From the NCBI GenBank assembly GCA_002914845.1, contig JXTC01000316.1, forward strand, positions 62,001 through 126,000: a stretch of 64,000 nucleotides of DNA. Direction: 5' to 3'. Both the position numbers and the translations under genes were made by a program. Positions within the stretch are counted from its first letter, which is position 1. Each line of letters starts with the position of its first letter. Positions 25,691 through 37,389 of the stretch are shown piece by piece. A model generated the notes under the pieces. That model was not told where the DNA came from and made no database searches. It was given only the letters and a program-made list of their open reading frames with translations. The DNA is from Trema orientale. Taxonomy: Eukaryota; Streptophyta; Magnoliopsida; Rosales; Cannabaceae.

Positions 25691-27839
25691 TTTCTAGGGC
25701 TTTCTTTATCAATGGTGATTCTGAATCTACCCAAAGAATGTTCAGATGCAACAACACATTTGCCCTAGTCACCTTCGACCTCGGTAAAGTCTATCTATGG
25801 AGTCTGGAGTGGTGCTGAGGGAGAACCAGCGAGTTCTTTACCATCTAGGATCAACCGGCTTTTGCTTTCTCTGATTTGAACCATTTTCTGTTATACAATG
25901 ACGACAAGCGACAGAAAACTCAATAAACGACAACGTTATAAGATATCGGGAAAAAGACATAGGCATGAGACTAAAAAACAACCACCACTTAGAAAAAACA
26001 TGTGCGCAAAACGACAACGAGGCCAACATCTAAAAAACGACAATAAGAATAAAAAAATGACAACTTGGTAGTCATCTTCTTCGACACAAAAAGTGTTGGG
26101 AGTTGCACGTAAAAGCAGTTGACATTCATGTAGAGAACCATTTTCATATTAAAATAACAATGTATTTTTCAATAATTACTTTGCTCGTAATGTTATTTGA
26201 ATAAAAAGCTAGTTTAATTGTATAATATGTATTTTTGTGATTACGATGTAGATTCACATAAGATATTAGTATACACTATTTAAAACTAATTAATATTGGT
26301 TCACAACAATATAAATAAGGTTAGGTAGTTTATTTATGCTATAATAGACTTTGAAAAAATTTAATTTGTATTGGTCAACTAAAGATAGTTAGTGTATTAG
26401 AATGTACACTAAATAGGTTTGTAAATGAAATTCATTTGATAATTGTTAAACTAAAAGAATTTCATAAGCAATGATTAATTTTATTCTAAATCTTAAGTTA
26501 ACTGTATTTGTGTATTCTCAAATATATCTTTATTTGAATTGCAAATAAATGATATCAATTAAGGTCAATATTATCTACTATTTAGTAAAACATATTTGTT
26601 AAAATAGATGATTGTAATTGACAATACAAAATTTGGTAAAATGATATCTCTTAGTTGATTTCGGTACATGATCATAAGTATCAGGCCTAAGTATGTCAGC
26701 GCTTATATTATTATAAAGATGTTGACTAATAATCATTGAGAAATTAATAAGAACTAAAAAAACATGTGATTATATTTTTATGAAGTTATGCAAATGAGTA
26801 TTTAGCAAAGAATCATTGTACAATACTCCAAAAGTAATCATGAACAATTGGAGTGCAATTTCAGTTCTTTAGTACAATGGATTCTGAAATTAAATAGTTG
26901 ACAAATCTGTTAATTATCTGGAGCCAACTGTACATGTCTCATAAGATCTACAAGCTAATTTGTGTCAATGGTTATACTGTTATTGGATTAGACCAATAAG
27001 TAGAATTATGATGAACTGTTAAAAGTGCCACACGCCTGGCCTAATAACTGAACCTAGGCATGTGGCATAGATAATGTGGATACAATATGTCATTTTTGGT
27101 AACTCAAATTTCTTAATAAAACTGATAATGTGAATACAAAAGAATTCAGTCTTTGGAATATACTAGTTTTCAAATAAAGATTGACAGTAAATTATATTAG
27201 TATTTTGGTTCAATGAACCTTGACATATTGGATAATTATTATAATTGTAGGTAAATTAAATATTAAAAAATTAAGATAAAACTAACAAGATAATATTTGA
27301 TTAATTGCCTAAATAGAAAAAGCAATTTCGCACAGTCAAATATTGTAGAAGGTGAAAATGGGTAACATTAATTTTCAATAAGGGAAATTATTGTCATTGG
27401 TCAAATCTGGTCAGCAACAAGAGGCTAGACACCTCTGTCAAATTGACAGTAGGCATGTAATCCTCAATGGAGGCTCCCATTAGTTCAAGTAAGAGACCAC
27501 ACTTTTGTGAGACTATACACAAGAATAATCCAGAAAGTTATTGGGGAATGGTGTCATATACTTGTGTTTATCTTATATCTACAAGAGGTATGAATGCAAT
27601 ACATATATCTAATATGTGCTTATAAGTTTATTCATACTCCTGATTATATTTTCTATGCATTATTTTATTGAAAAACTATTTGTAGATTTTTACAGAAAAA
27701 AAATTAAATTTTAAAATTACTATCAATTGCTACTTTTTTATAGACTTTCTAACAAAAAGGAAACTCTAAGTCACTAGTGGCTTATCTCCTTATAAAATTA
27801 TGCAAAGATACTAAAACAGTGACAATAGTTACTTACTTA
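25691..27839. other. WD40 gene promoter/5' UTR side and AT-rich intergenic DNA
   Basis: About the first 150 bases should hold the minus-strand 5' UTR and promoter; I see no clear TATA box. Beyond 26,050 the DNA is AT-rich with no ORF. At 27029-27067 an imperfect inverted repeat pairs GCCACACGCCT with AGGCATGTGGC. The stretch 27,380-27,640 has the feel of an LTR piece (for example GTAATCCTCAATGGAGGC), but no paired ends or target duplication could be found, so I do not call it. Confidence 0.35.
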
Positions 27840-29245
27840 TCAAATTTATAATTAGGCATTCTATATAGTATTTCTCATCGTGCTTTCCACATACCAAAAT
27901 AATATTCAATAACACTTTGTAGTAGTGAGTGAACTTAGTTAAATATTTCTTTATAGCCCCTGAGTTGACCACCTTTCTCAAATTGAGAAAGATGATATCA
28001 TCTCCTTTATATGGAGCTAAATAATCTTTTATATTTAGATACCCTACATCAACCGGATAGTCCTTATCTGCAATATTGATAAAAGAAAAAAAAAAAAAAA
28101 AGCTCTAAGTTATTGGTCATAGAAAAATACAAAATATATCTACAAAGTAAAACTTTAAATAACTACCACGTACTATTTGGTGGTTTAAGAAATTTACTAT
28201 CAGTGTTTCTTAATGCTTCTAGAAATATACGAGTATCATCTATAGTTTCTTCTCATCCTGGCCATACGAATGTGAACAACATATCAAATCTACATACAAT
28301 CATTATGTTTAGGGTAAAGCAACCCTTTCATCCAATATATGGAATTTGCTAATTTATCGGGAATTGTACTCGAATATGTGTTCTGTCTATTACTCCAATA
28401 TCATCCTACTAGTAATAAGATAAAAGAAAATTTAAAGAATTGAATATAATATGTATGTTTAAAAAGTCTAAAGAAGGCATATATATACCTTAAAGCATGA
28501 CCAAACTTTAGGATTATTTCGTATGTAATGTGGGACTTCATCAAAATTTTTTAGGCTCTACTTTCATCCAACACAAGCATATTCACTTTTTTTTTAATAA
28601 AATCATAAATTATCGGCTGATAGTTTCAATTGAATGTTGAAATGTTTCTTGAATCAATACGTTACTTGCAATTCCTAAGGTCATAAAAAATATACAAACT
28701 ACCTTTTCTAGTGCCACACCTTTACGAAAAATTAAATCTATAACTTCTCAATCTATCACATAATTTGTAAAAGATATATTTCTCCACATAGAACATCTTA
28801 TGACAACATTTATTATTTCCCTATCACGAATTTTTATCGTGTCTTAAGTGAATTTCTACTTGTTTCTTTGACTAAGAAGTTATTATGATAATATACTGAT
28901 ATTCTTGCAACAACATAAACAAGTTCATCAAATTCTATTTCTTCTCTTATAGTTTGTTGTAAATATTCTTCATTCATGTCTTACGAATATAACTGCTCAA
29001 TCTATCACATAATTTGTAAAAGACATGTTTCTCCATACAGAACATCTTATGACAACGTTTATTATTTCCCTATCTCGAATTTTTATCGTGTCTTAAGTGA
29101 ATTTCTACTTATTTCTTTGACTAAGAAGTTATTATAATAATATACTGATATTCTTGCAACAACATAAATAAGTTCATCAAATTCTATTTCTTTTCTTATA
29201 GTTTGTTGTAAATATTCTTCATTCATGTCTTACGAATCTGAATTA
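27840..29245 (-). mobile_element. PIF/Harbinger transposase remnant
   Basis: Minus-strand translation gives pieces of a DDE_4 (Harbinger-type) nuclease. VCRFDMLFTFVWPG lies near 28,270-28,310, DKDYPVDVGYLNIKDYLAPY near 28,010-28,070, and LLQSVIEYYFGMWKAR near 27,885-27,935. The three catalytic acidic positions appear to be present: D in FDM, D in DVGY and E in VIEYYFG. Stops and frame shifts separate the pieces, so it is a decayed copy. The upstream part (28,745-29,242) carries a 249-bp tandem duplication covering an N-terminal stretch that starts MNEEYLQQTIREEIEF. Terminal repeats and the usual 3-bp duplication were not found. Confidence 0.8.
28745..29242. repeat. 249-bp tandem duplication inside the Harbinger remnant
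   Basis: CAATCTATCACATAATTTG recurs at 28749 and 28998, and the two 249-bp copies (28745-28993 and 28994-29242) differ at only about ten positions by eye. They are far more alike than the decayed transposase is to its family, so the duplication postdates much of the decay. Confidence 0.85.
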
Positions 29246-29499
29246 TTGTACATTTTATATTTAGAAAAATAAAAGTAAATTAACATGTAACAATTTAGAA
29301 ACCAATACTATTATTTCTAAAACAATACTCATAATAAATTGAAAAATAATCATGTCTTACAAAAGGATAACATTATAAAAAAAAATGTAACAATATTATG
29401 AGCATAAAAAATAACTAACAATATTCAAATGATAAGAAAAATCTTAAATATCTAATTTAGAAGTTGAAGTCTTGTTCTTTCAGCTATTCAATTTGATAT

Positions 29500-29844
29500 T
29501 TAGGTTCCTTCAAAGCTATAAAAATCTCTTTGTTTGCTTCTTTGTGAACAAACTAGTGCCCACTTTTGAAATGGGCTCATTGGTTCACAACCTCGAAGTA
29601 TAGTTAACTTGTCAAGAAGTTCTTGAATACTATAATTAGGTAGATCAATACGTATATATGAAGTCTTATTTTTAATCGCCTTGCAAATTTCATCAAGTTG
29701 CTTGGATAGGTGTAATGTTATGGAATTATTCTTTTTTTCCTTCTTAAATCGCTTTCTATTTTGGTCAAGTAATTTTTTCTCTTTGAGAACACTAGATCTT
29801 TCATCCTCGTGATCAGCTTCTTTAGCATTTGTAATTGTTATCAT
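29500..29844 (-). CDS. small ORF, possible C-terminus of a Harbinger-associated Myb/SANT protein
   Basis: An open frame of 114 codons on the same strand as the adjacent Harbinger transposase pieces. It is highly charged and lysine-rich (KEKKLLDQNRKRFKKEKKN). It then has a segment (LPNYSIQELLDKLTIL, PFQKWALVCS) reminiscent of the C-terminal part of the Myb/SANT-like proteins that PIF/Harbinger elements encode beside the transposase. No SANT domain lies within the frame itself. Position and strand support the transposon reading; the similarity is weak and from memory. It is unlikely to be an independent host gene. Confidence 0.4.
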   Translation of the reverse strand: MITITNAKEADHEDERSSVLKEKKLLDQNRKRFKKEKKNNSITLHLSKQLDEICKAIKNKTSYIRIDLPNYSIQELLDKLTILRGCEPMSPFQKWALVCSQRSKQRDFYSFEGT

Positions 29845-29984
29845 GAGAAAGATATGTGCTTATGTGTATAGAAATGATAAAGCCCAAAATTCCCCAAAAC
29901 TAATGAATGGTATGAATAATTATATATTTCAATTTTGAGGAAAGGAATAATATTCAAATTCTTTTCTTTTTTGGTTGGAAGAAC

Positions 29985-30110
29985 ATATTGTTAATTGTCA
30001 CCTTATTGGATTTGGCTTTAGATATTCTCATTCCTCAAAGTAGCATCCAAGATTTGACCACTCACTTAAGTGCTTAACCACCACGCCAACTCTAAAGCTT
30101 TATTAGAGTA
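29985..30110 (-). mobile_element. possible tRNA-derived SINE remnant
   Basis: On the minus strand TGGCGTGGTGGTTAAGC resembles a pol III A box and GGTCAAATCTTGGATGC, about 30 bases on, resembles a B box. I found no convincing tail or target duplication, so this is tentative; compare the much clearer SINE at 52451-52643. Confidence 0.35.
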
Positions 30111-30543
30111 TATGCTTCCAGACATCACATGTGCCTTAGCATTTTTTTTAAAGCTTTATCATAGCGATGATATTTGTTTGAGCTCGTCAGACATTAAATA
30201 AATTAGAGAAATGTTATCGAGTAGTTATGAGAAAGTTTTTCCCAAAAGGAATATTATCATGCGCCAAGCACCCAATAAAGAGAAAGACCTAAAAAAGTCG
30301 ACACATTATCCACACTCAGACCACATATAGCATCATATATTGTCTTTCCAACAGAACGAAAGGAAAAATAAGACCAAAAAAAGAAAAAAAAAAGGAGCCG
30401 AAAATAAAAGAAAAAAAGAAAACAAGGGATTAGATTTTTCTCTCTCTTACTTAGAGTCTTTTCCCAATTAGGAAGTGGATCGAGTTAAATTGTTTAGGCA
30501 GAATATATAAAATATATTAAAATATATAAATAATTAAATTAAT

Positions 30544-33500
30544 ATGGAGACTAGAAAGAAAAAACTGATCATGATATTTGTCATCATCTTCTTCTTCTTC
30601 ATGATCGGCCTTTTGGGTCAGTCAACACAGCAAACAAGTGATGGCAATATCAGTAGTGTTGAGGATGGGGTAGTAGTCCATATTGGGTTGATACTTGACA
30701 TGTCATCAATGGAGGGAAAGATTCTTCACAGCTGCGTTTTTATAGCACTTTCGAATTTCTACCGTCTGAATATTGATTACAGAACAAGACTAGTCTTCCA
30801 TACGAGGGATTCCAAAGGAGAAACTCTCCAAGCTCTCTCCGCTGGTAATTAATTAATATAACTTTCTTCTTCTTCTTTTTTTCTTTTTCTATTGTTTTCT
30901 GAGCAAAATTAACATGCCATTCTTAATTTGTTTATTGGAATTAAATAGTATTATTAATGGTCTTTGAATCTTTGCTAATCATATTTTTGCCTTTCAAAGT
31001 CCTACTTCTTTGTTCCCTTTTTGAATTAATTCCTTACTTGGGCTATAGATGTTATTGTTCGTTAGCTTAATTTATGGGATAATTACATTTTTATAATTTA
31101 CATTTTACTTCTTGTTCATTTTATATCAGCACTAATTTTTAAATTTAAAACTTGTAACAATTTTATATCATCTTTTGGTCAAACACTAATTTTAACCATT
31201 AATTGTACTAGAATACCTTTTCTAAACTTCAAATGTATATATTTATAAAGTTATTCAAATTTATAGCTTATTTAAAATTAATAAGTCAATAAATAAACAT
31301 TTGAAAATTTTAGGTTTTTGCATTTTTTAATGTAATCTTTTAATATTCGTCATTTTATTTATTAATTTTAATTATTTTTTATACATATATATTATTAAAG
31401 TTTAAAATGGCATTTTAGTAAACTAAATAGTCAATACTGGAGTTTGACCCAAAGATGTTATAAATTTGTTGGAAGTTTTAAATCTGAAGGTTAATATTGA
31501 TAATAACCAAAACGCAAAGTACAAACTAAACAAGTAGTCAAAATATAAGTATAAAAATGTAATTAACCCTTCTAATTTATTTCTTTCAAAAGAAAAAAAA
31601 GGTAGTTTTCTATGGAAAAAAATAACAACAAAAAAATGTAGCTTGTGTTTATGTACATATCTGTGTATGTTCATGTAATAATAAAGGTTAATGATACAAA
31701 TGGTCCCTATATTATCTAATTTGTGACAATTTGGTACTCAAAGTTTCATTTGTAGCAACTAAGCATCTGAAGTTTCTAATTTGTAATAATTTAGTTCTTA
31801 AATTATCTAATCGTAATCTACTGTTAAATTTTTGATCAAAAATACACGTGAGGAGTATGTGGTGGTATCTAAAAGTACATTTGGAAAGTAATTTGGGAAT
31901 TTCAAGCATAGAAATGAACAATCACAAAAAAAATTTCTCTAAATTTGTAGCTTCAAATCCTAAAAAAATGTGAAAATACATCTTTCATTCTATAAGAAAT
32001 CCTTTTGTTTAGCTTATTTTCATTTAAATACATTTTCAGATACTATAATGTGCTCCTTAACTGTGCTTTTGGTCATAAATTTAATAGCAAATTGCAATAT
32101 AGACAGTCTAAGAACTAAGTTGCTACAAATCAAAAAATTCAGGAGCTAAATTGCCACAATTAAAACTTCAAAGACTAAATTGCCGCAGATTGGATAGGTA
32201 AAAAGGACCACTTGTGCCATAAACCCTAATAATAATATAATACGTGATAAGAGTCAGAGTACCATAATAGTACTATATTTTGTTACCTTAGTTTACCGAA
32301 GAGTGATCAAAGACGAACGACAATTTTTTTTTTCAAAAAAAGAAAAAAAAAAAAGAGCCAGCATATATAGATAGTAATTATACAAAACCAACTCAAATTT
32401 GTTTCATATTAATATTACGTACAGCTCATGAGCTTTTGGATAAGATAAAAGTGAAAGCACTCATTGGTGGAGAAACGAGAATGGAAGCAAGGCTTTTGGC
32501 TGAATTAGGATACAAAGCTAAAGTTCCTATGCTTTCTCTCTCCGAGACTAGTAATTCTTCCCCACGTTTCAACAAAAATCCCTTCTTCATTGGGATCATA
32601 CAAGATGAGGCTTCTCAATTTAAAGCTGTGGCAGATATGGTAGAGGTCTTCAAGTGGAACGACGTCGTAATCATTTACGAAGATACGGATTTTGGGAGTA
32701 ACGTCGTATTACATATGATTAATTCCTTCCAAGAAAAGAATATTTATGTTACGCATAAAACTGCTGTGTCTTCCACATGGACAGATGAGCAAATCGTCAG
32801 AGAGCTCCAAAAGCTTATGGCACTCCAAACGACGTCGTTCATGGTGCATTTGTCAAGAGATCTTGTCTCCAAAGTTGTCGTCAACGCGAAAAAGTTGGGA
32901 ATGATGAGTGAAGGGTACGCTTGGATTTTGACTGCAACGACAATGAATAATCTCTTGCATAATTCTTTGGACTCAACGGTAGTTCACTCAATGCAAGGAG
33001 TGTTGGGTCTCAAGTCTTATATTCCACCATCAAACGAGCTTCGTAATCTCACTTCAAGATTGAGAAGGAAATTTTACATTGAAAACGACACAAATATGGA
33101 TGTCGTTGATCAATTAAGTGTGTATGCCATACGGGCTTATGATTCAACTTGGGCTCTAGCGGAAGCAGTAGAGAGGTCTTCCACACATTATGGTTCCATG
33201 CTTGTGAAGGAAATCTTGCTAAGTAAATTCAGGGGCTTAAGTGGTGAACTTGAGTTCACAAATGGGAAACTGAAATCGGCCGAGGAGTTCGAAATAGTGA
33301 ACTTTATAGGAAAAGGGGAAAGAAATGTGGGATTTTGGAAGTACTTATCGAACAAAATTAACACAAGTGAATCCGAAAAAGGCCACATTCAAAGAAATTT
33401 ACTGTCCCGTGATTATTTTCTCGAAGCCATTATATGGCCTGGAGGAACGACAACTGTTCCAAAAGGTCGGTCCGAGATTGAAACGACGTCGTTTGCTACG

Positions 33501-35859
33501 AAGCTAAGAATTGGTGTTCCAATTAGTCGCTTTACAGAATTGGTACGAGTTTCTTACGCTCGATCAAATGTGACGTTTACGGGCTTCTGTATAAAAGTAT
33601 TCGAGGCCGCCCTTAGTCTTCTACCATATAAACTAGAATATGAACTTATACCATTTGTGTTTGACCAAAGGAATACGACGGGGTCGTACGAAGAACTTAT
33701 CGACCAAGTCTACCTCAAGGTACGTACATATGTAACTAAACAAACTTGTTATATATTGGTCAATAGAGAATCGATTCTGGCTCTCAGACATTTTAAAAAA
33801 CATTTTACACTCTTCATTAAGAAGTGGTCAAAATTATTAATAAACGCATTTATAACTATACTCTTGATTTTGTTCCCCAAAAAAAAAAAAAAAAAAAAAA
33901 CTATACTCTTGATTTCCTAGTGGATTAATTACTTTATTATACTAAAAAAAATCAACATTCAGTGATCATGACAAGCTTTTTAGCCACTATAAACTTGTTT
34001 GTAATTAAAAGTGACATTTAATCACAGCTAATAATTTTTTGTGACTAAAAATTGACATTTAATTACAAGTTGTTACTAACACACTTTTAGTTACAATAAA
34101 TTATCGTTTTTATAACTAAAATTTTTAGTCATGATATAAAGATAATAACATTTTATTTGTCATGAGAATTTTTTATTTTTAGTCACAATTTTTGTCATCA
34201 CTAAGTAAGATTTTTTGTAGTAGTGTTAATATCTCTTACACTACTGATAAAATCTCATTTTAGTGTTTAAATTTTATATATTGAGCGGAATGAATTATTT
34301 CTGCTTAAAAAATAACTAAAATTTAAAATTTAAGGATCACAAATGAGAATTTCCAAATGGTTTAAAGAGTAAAGTGTGTCATTGATCTTTTATTTGTGAT
34401 CTCTTACTTTTAAATTGTCTTCTTTAACATTACTTTTCTTTTTTTAACGTAGAAATACGATGGTGCTGTTGGGGATATAACGATCACATCAAATAGAAGC
34501 TTTTACGTGGATTTCACACTGCCGTTTACTGAGTTAGGCACCGCGATGGTGGTACGGAGTGAGAGCGAAAGCAACAACATTTGGATATTCTTGAAACCTC
34601 TTTCAACAGATTTGTGGATAACAACGGCAGCCTTCTTTATATTAACGGGTTTCGTCGTGTGGCTAATTGAGCGTCCTACCAACAAGGCGTTTCAAGGCTC
34701 ACCATCTCAGCAAATCGGAACCATATTTTGGTTCTCCTTTTCGACCATGGTCTTCGCTCATAGTAAGCAATCATATTACGTTACTAGAGTATATACTAAT
34801 AATATTGTTTCAATTTACGTGACACGTAAATGTGAAAACATTGATCAATTGAATTATATATACCAAGTTTATAAGAAACCACATCCATATCGATATCAAG
34901 AAATTGGTCCATACTTAGATTCCTAATTTTATTCGTACTTTATTAGCAATCTCTCTATATCACTCGGATTTCATTTTATTTTCTTTGAATGGACACTTCT
35001 ACTTAGTAATAAAACTTGAAAATATGTCATGGTCAAATAATGCGCAGGAGAGAAGTTGAAGAGCAACTTGTCAAAGTTCGTGGTGATCGTCTGGGTGTTT
35101 GTAGTGCTTATATTGACTTCAAGTTACACAGCAACTTTGACCTCGATGATGACGGTTCAACGGATTGAACTTGTGGCCAAGGGGAATATAGGTTTCTATA
35201 GCAACTTTGTGCTGAATCATAAAAAAGTGACTGACAACTTGAGTTTCAAAGAACTAAGATCCCCTGAGGAGTATGCTGAGGCCTTGTCAAAAGGAAGTGA
35301 GCGTGGTGGTGTTTCAGCTATCGTCGATGAGATACCATACATCAAGAACTTCCTCGCCAGATATCCCAATGGTGGTTATTCGATGATTAAGTCCGTCTCT
35401 GACACAAATGGTTTTGGCTTCGTAAGTCATGATCACGGCCTTGTTCAAGTTAACAACGTTGCTAACTCGGTCATTTTTCGAAATAGGACAGACAAATAAT
35501 AATTTGTAACTGTCTTTATGGTATTTTGTTTTCAGGCTTTTCGTAAAGGTTCGCATTTGGCTCAAGACATTTCAAGGGCAATAGCTCAGCTTAGGGAAAC
35601 AGGAGAATTAACGAACATGGAAAAGGCATGGTTTGAAAGTAAGTCGTCTCTTGTGTCTCAGGAGAGTACTCCTGTTGCAAATGAACCAAATGCCATTGAT
35701 TTGATGACTTTTCGTGGCCTCTTCCTCATCTGTGGGATCTCTTTAATCACAGCACTTTTCTCGTTCTTGATTTCTTCCCTTAGAGAAAAGTGGCATGTTG
35801 TGAGAAAGCATTTTGTACTACTTGGCCAGAAACTACGTACGGCGTGTAGAAATGTTTAA
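30544..35859 (+). CDS. glutamate receptor-like channel (GLR), clade II-like
   Basis: A complete gene of five exons: 30544-30844, 32425-33719, 34453-34762, 35048-35421 and 35536-35859. They total 2604 nt, encoding 867 aa plus stop, with all junctions in phase. Residues 1-26 form a Lys-tipped hydrophobic signal peptide. An extracellular amino-terminal domain follows ([34 protein letters not shown]). The ligand-binding lobe S1 starts near 459 ([21 protein letters not shown]) and ends with [20 protein letters not shown]1 is about 582-605, the pore loop 621-635 ([12 protein letters not shown]), M3 about 646-668 with SYTATLTS, S2 follows, and M4 is about 816-842. Plant GLRs are ligand-gated cation channels, often Ca2+-permeable, tied to wound, defence and amino-acid signalling. 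Exon layout (short first, very long second) fits the family. The cysteine usual after KxWF near M4 is a serine-rich stretch here (FESKSSL). A TATATAA at 30504 leaves little room for a 5' UTR. Introns 1 and 2 carry transposon insertions. Confidence 0.93.
31076..31571. mobile_element. MITE in GLR intron 1, Mutator-like 9-bp target duplication
   Basis: The left end reads GGGATAATTACATTTTTATA and the right end, reverse-complemented, reads AAGGGTTAATTACATTTTTA. The arms remain complementary for about 100 bp (TTTATATCATC against TTTATAACATC). Flanks TTAATTTAT (31067-31075) and CTAATTTAT (31572-31580) agree at 8 of 9 bases. There is no coding content. Arms this long with a 9-bp duplication point to a Mutator-derived element. 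It shares inner words (TATTATCAATATTAACC) with the element at 37032-37389. Confidence 0.72.
31686..32227. mobile_element. second MITE in GLR intron 1, Mutator-like
   Basis: The left arm (GGTTAATGATACAAATGG, then GACAATTTGGTACTC) matches the reverse complement of the right arm (AGGGTTTATGGCACAAGTGG, then GGCAATTTAGTCTTTG) over roughly 140 bp. Flanks AATAATAAA (31677-31685) and AATAATAAT (32228-32236) agree at 8 of 9 bases, but they are low-complexity. The 542-bp element has no ORF. It sits about 115 bp from the previous element. Confidence 0.7.
33854..33915 (+). repeat. poly(A) micro-insertion with perfect direct repeats in GLR intron 2
   Basis: AACTATACTCTTGATTT occurs at 33854-33870 and again at 33899-33915. 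The 28 bases between them are TGTTCCCC followed by about 20 A. This is the structure left by LINE-driven retroposition in which only the last few bases and the tail of the template were copied. A long ORF continuing from exon 2 across this point is a read-through shadow, not coding. Confidence 0.75.
33933..34225. mobile_element. CACTA-type MITE in GLR intron 2
   Basis: The right end, reverse-complemented, reads CACTACTACAAAAAATCT, a very common plant CACTA-type terminus. The left end is decayed (ATTATACTAAAAAAAATC), and TTA flanks both sides, matching the 3-bp duplication of CACTA elements. The body repeats words such as AGTCACAA/TTGTGACT in both orientations. The right end is firm; the left boundary is approximate. 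Confidence 0.55.
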
Positions 35860-37031
35860 GTACCTCTCAATGTTGTTTATGATGTACCAGTGCAACAAAC
35901 TAACTGAGAAGATACATTTTATAATTTCATTTCTGAAAATATAGGGTGAAAATAAAATACATGGAGATTTTTGCTCTTTCACTACCTTTTATCCAAGTCC
36001 ATTTTGACGTTGGTCCAAAATCATAAGGGGAATTCAATATAAAGATGGGCTTATTACAAAATTACATTCCTAAAGTACCAAAAATTGAAAAATCTCGGAC
36101 GGGTTAAGTTTTTTTGAAAAATTCCGGATTGAATTAGAAAAATACCACTTTTTTAACGTTTTAGAAAAATAACTTCTTAATAAATATTTAGAAAATACCA
36201 TTTTTTTTCAAAATTGGTATTTTTCGGTGGTACTCAAGATAATCAGTTGAGTTATTTGGGATGACCAATCTAGTTACTTGATTGGTTACCGTAAGTATCT
36301 CATCAATTGATAAGAAGTAGTATTATTCTAAATACTTTAAAAAGTGGTATTTAACTAAAATCCAAGATTACTTTCCAAAATCTGAGATTTTTCAATTTTT
36401 TTGAAAAATTACCATATAAAATCAGATTTCCTCTATAAAGAACAACGTAATATATATAAAGAGTATTTATAAGAAATAGCTATTTTTTAATGATCAATTT
36501 AAAAAATATAAAATATATAGAGTATTTATAAGAAATAGCCATTTTCTAACGATCAATTTAAAAAATGGCCATTTTTATATTTATTTAATAAACGATCGTT
36601 TTATAATTTTATTTTGATAAATGATCGTTTTTTAGTTGGTCATTTTTTTTATAAAGTAAATGAAAATTTTTTTATAAAGTATATAAAGTAAATCTTTTTT
36701 AAAAAATAAAGCAATATATTTTGATATACTAAATATGTGAAACGATCATTTTTTAAATAATTTTTAAAATTTGGCTAATTTTTAACAGTGTTTGAAAAAT
36801 GACTATTTTGCAAACTATGATCCAAAATTCAGTCATTTGGCTAAAAAGCCCTAATATAATAAGGAAAATTTAGAGAAACACGAGAAAAACTTGGCCCATT
36901 TAAAAAATTACGGATTATGTCCAAAAATGTAAAAGTACAACAATATAGAGTAAAAGCTTTAAAAATATGACCTGATGCATGTCAAACTACGTCGGGCCAT
37001 TTTTCTTTTTATTAAAAAAAATAAATATTAA
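35860..37031. other. gene-free stretch 3' of the GLR gene, repeat-derived
   Basis: There is no gene. From about 36050 to 36425 the halves are inverted copies: AATTGAAAAATCT near 36085 is mirrored by AGATTTTTCAATT near 36387, and AAAATACCACTTTTTTAACG near 36140 is mirrored by AAAAAGTGGTATTT near 36339. This suggests a MITE of about 375 bp. From about 36460 to 36840 there is a further set of direct copies (AGTATTTATAAGAAATAGC twice) and inverted ATGATCGTTT-type words. Confidence 0.5.
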
Positions 37032-37389
37032 AGGATATTATCATTTTTATATCTCGTATTTTAACACTTTGTTCAAATTATACATTGATTTTGGTTATTA
37101 TCAATATTAACCTTTAGATTTGAAATCTATTGCAAATTTATACCTTGACACTAATTTAGAGCATTTAAGTTATCAAGATGCCGTTTAAAGAATTAAAAAT
37201 AAATTGTATAAAAATTGATCCGAGAATAAGTTTATTAAACCATCTTGGTAAATTAACTATTCTAAATTTGTTTATGGTATAAATTTGTAACATATTTTAA
37301 ATCTAAGGATCAATGTTGATAATAATTAAAATACAAGGTACAAATTAAACAAAGTATTAAAATACAATAAATAAAAGTAATACTATTCC
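37032..37389. mobile_element. MITE with perfect 9-bp target duplication (Mutator-like)
   Basis: AAATATTAA lies immediately outside both ends (37023-37031 and 37390-37398). The arms, AGGATATTATCATTTTTATA on the left and GGAATAGTATTACTTTTAT on the right (reverse-complemented), stay complementary through GTATTTTAAYACTTTGTT and TATTATCAAYATT for about 110 bp. There is no ORF. It belongs to the same sequence family as the element at 31076-31571. Confidence 0.78.

Noticed and set aside
27029-27067. Inverted repeat GCCACACGCCT...AGGCATGTGGC as transposon ends
   Set aside because: The arms are under 30 bases apart with no target duplication; at most a small hairpin.
33720-33920. Extension of GLR exon 2 to a stop at 33920 (a 494-codon frame)
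   Set aside because: A perfect AAG|GTACGT donor at 33720 joins in phase to [10 protein letters not shown] in exon 3, which the family requires; the extension ends in a poly-lysine read-through of the A-run.
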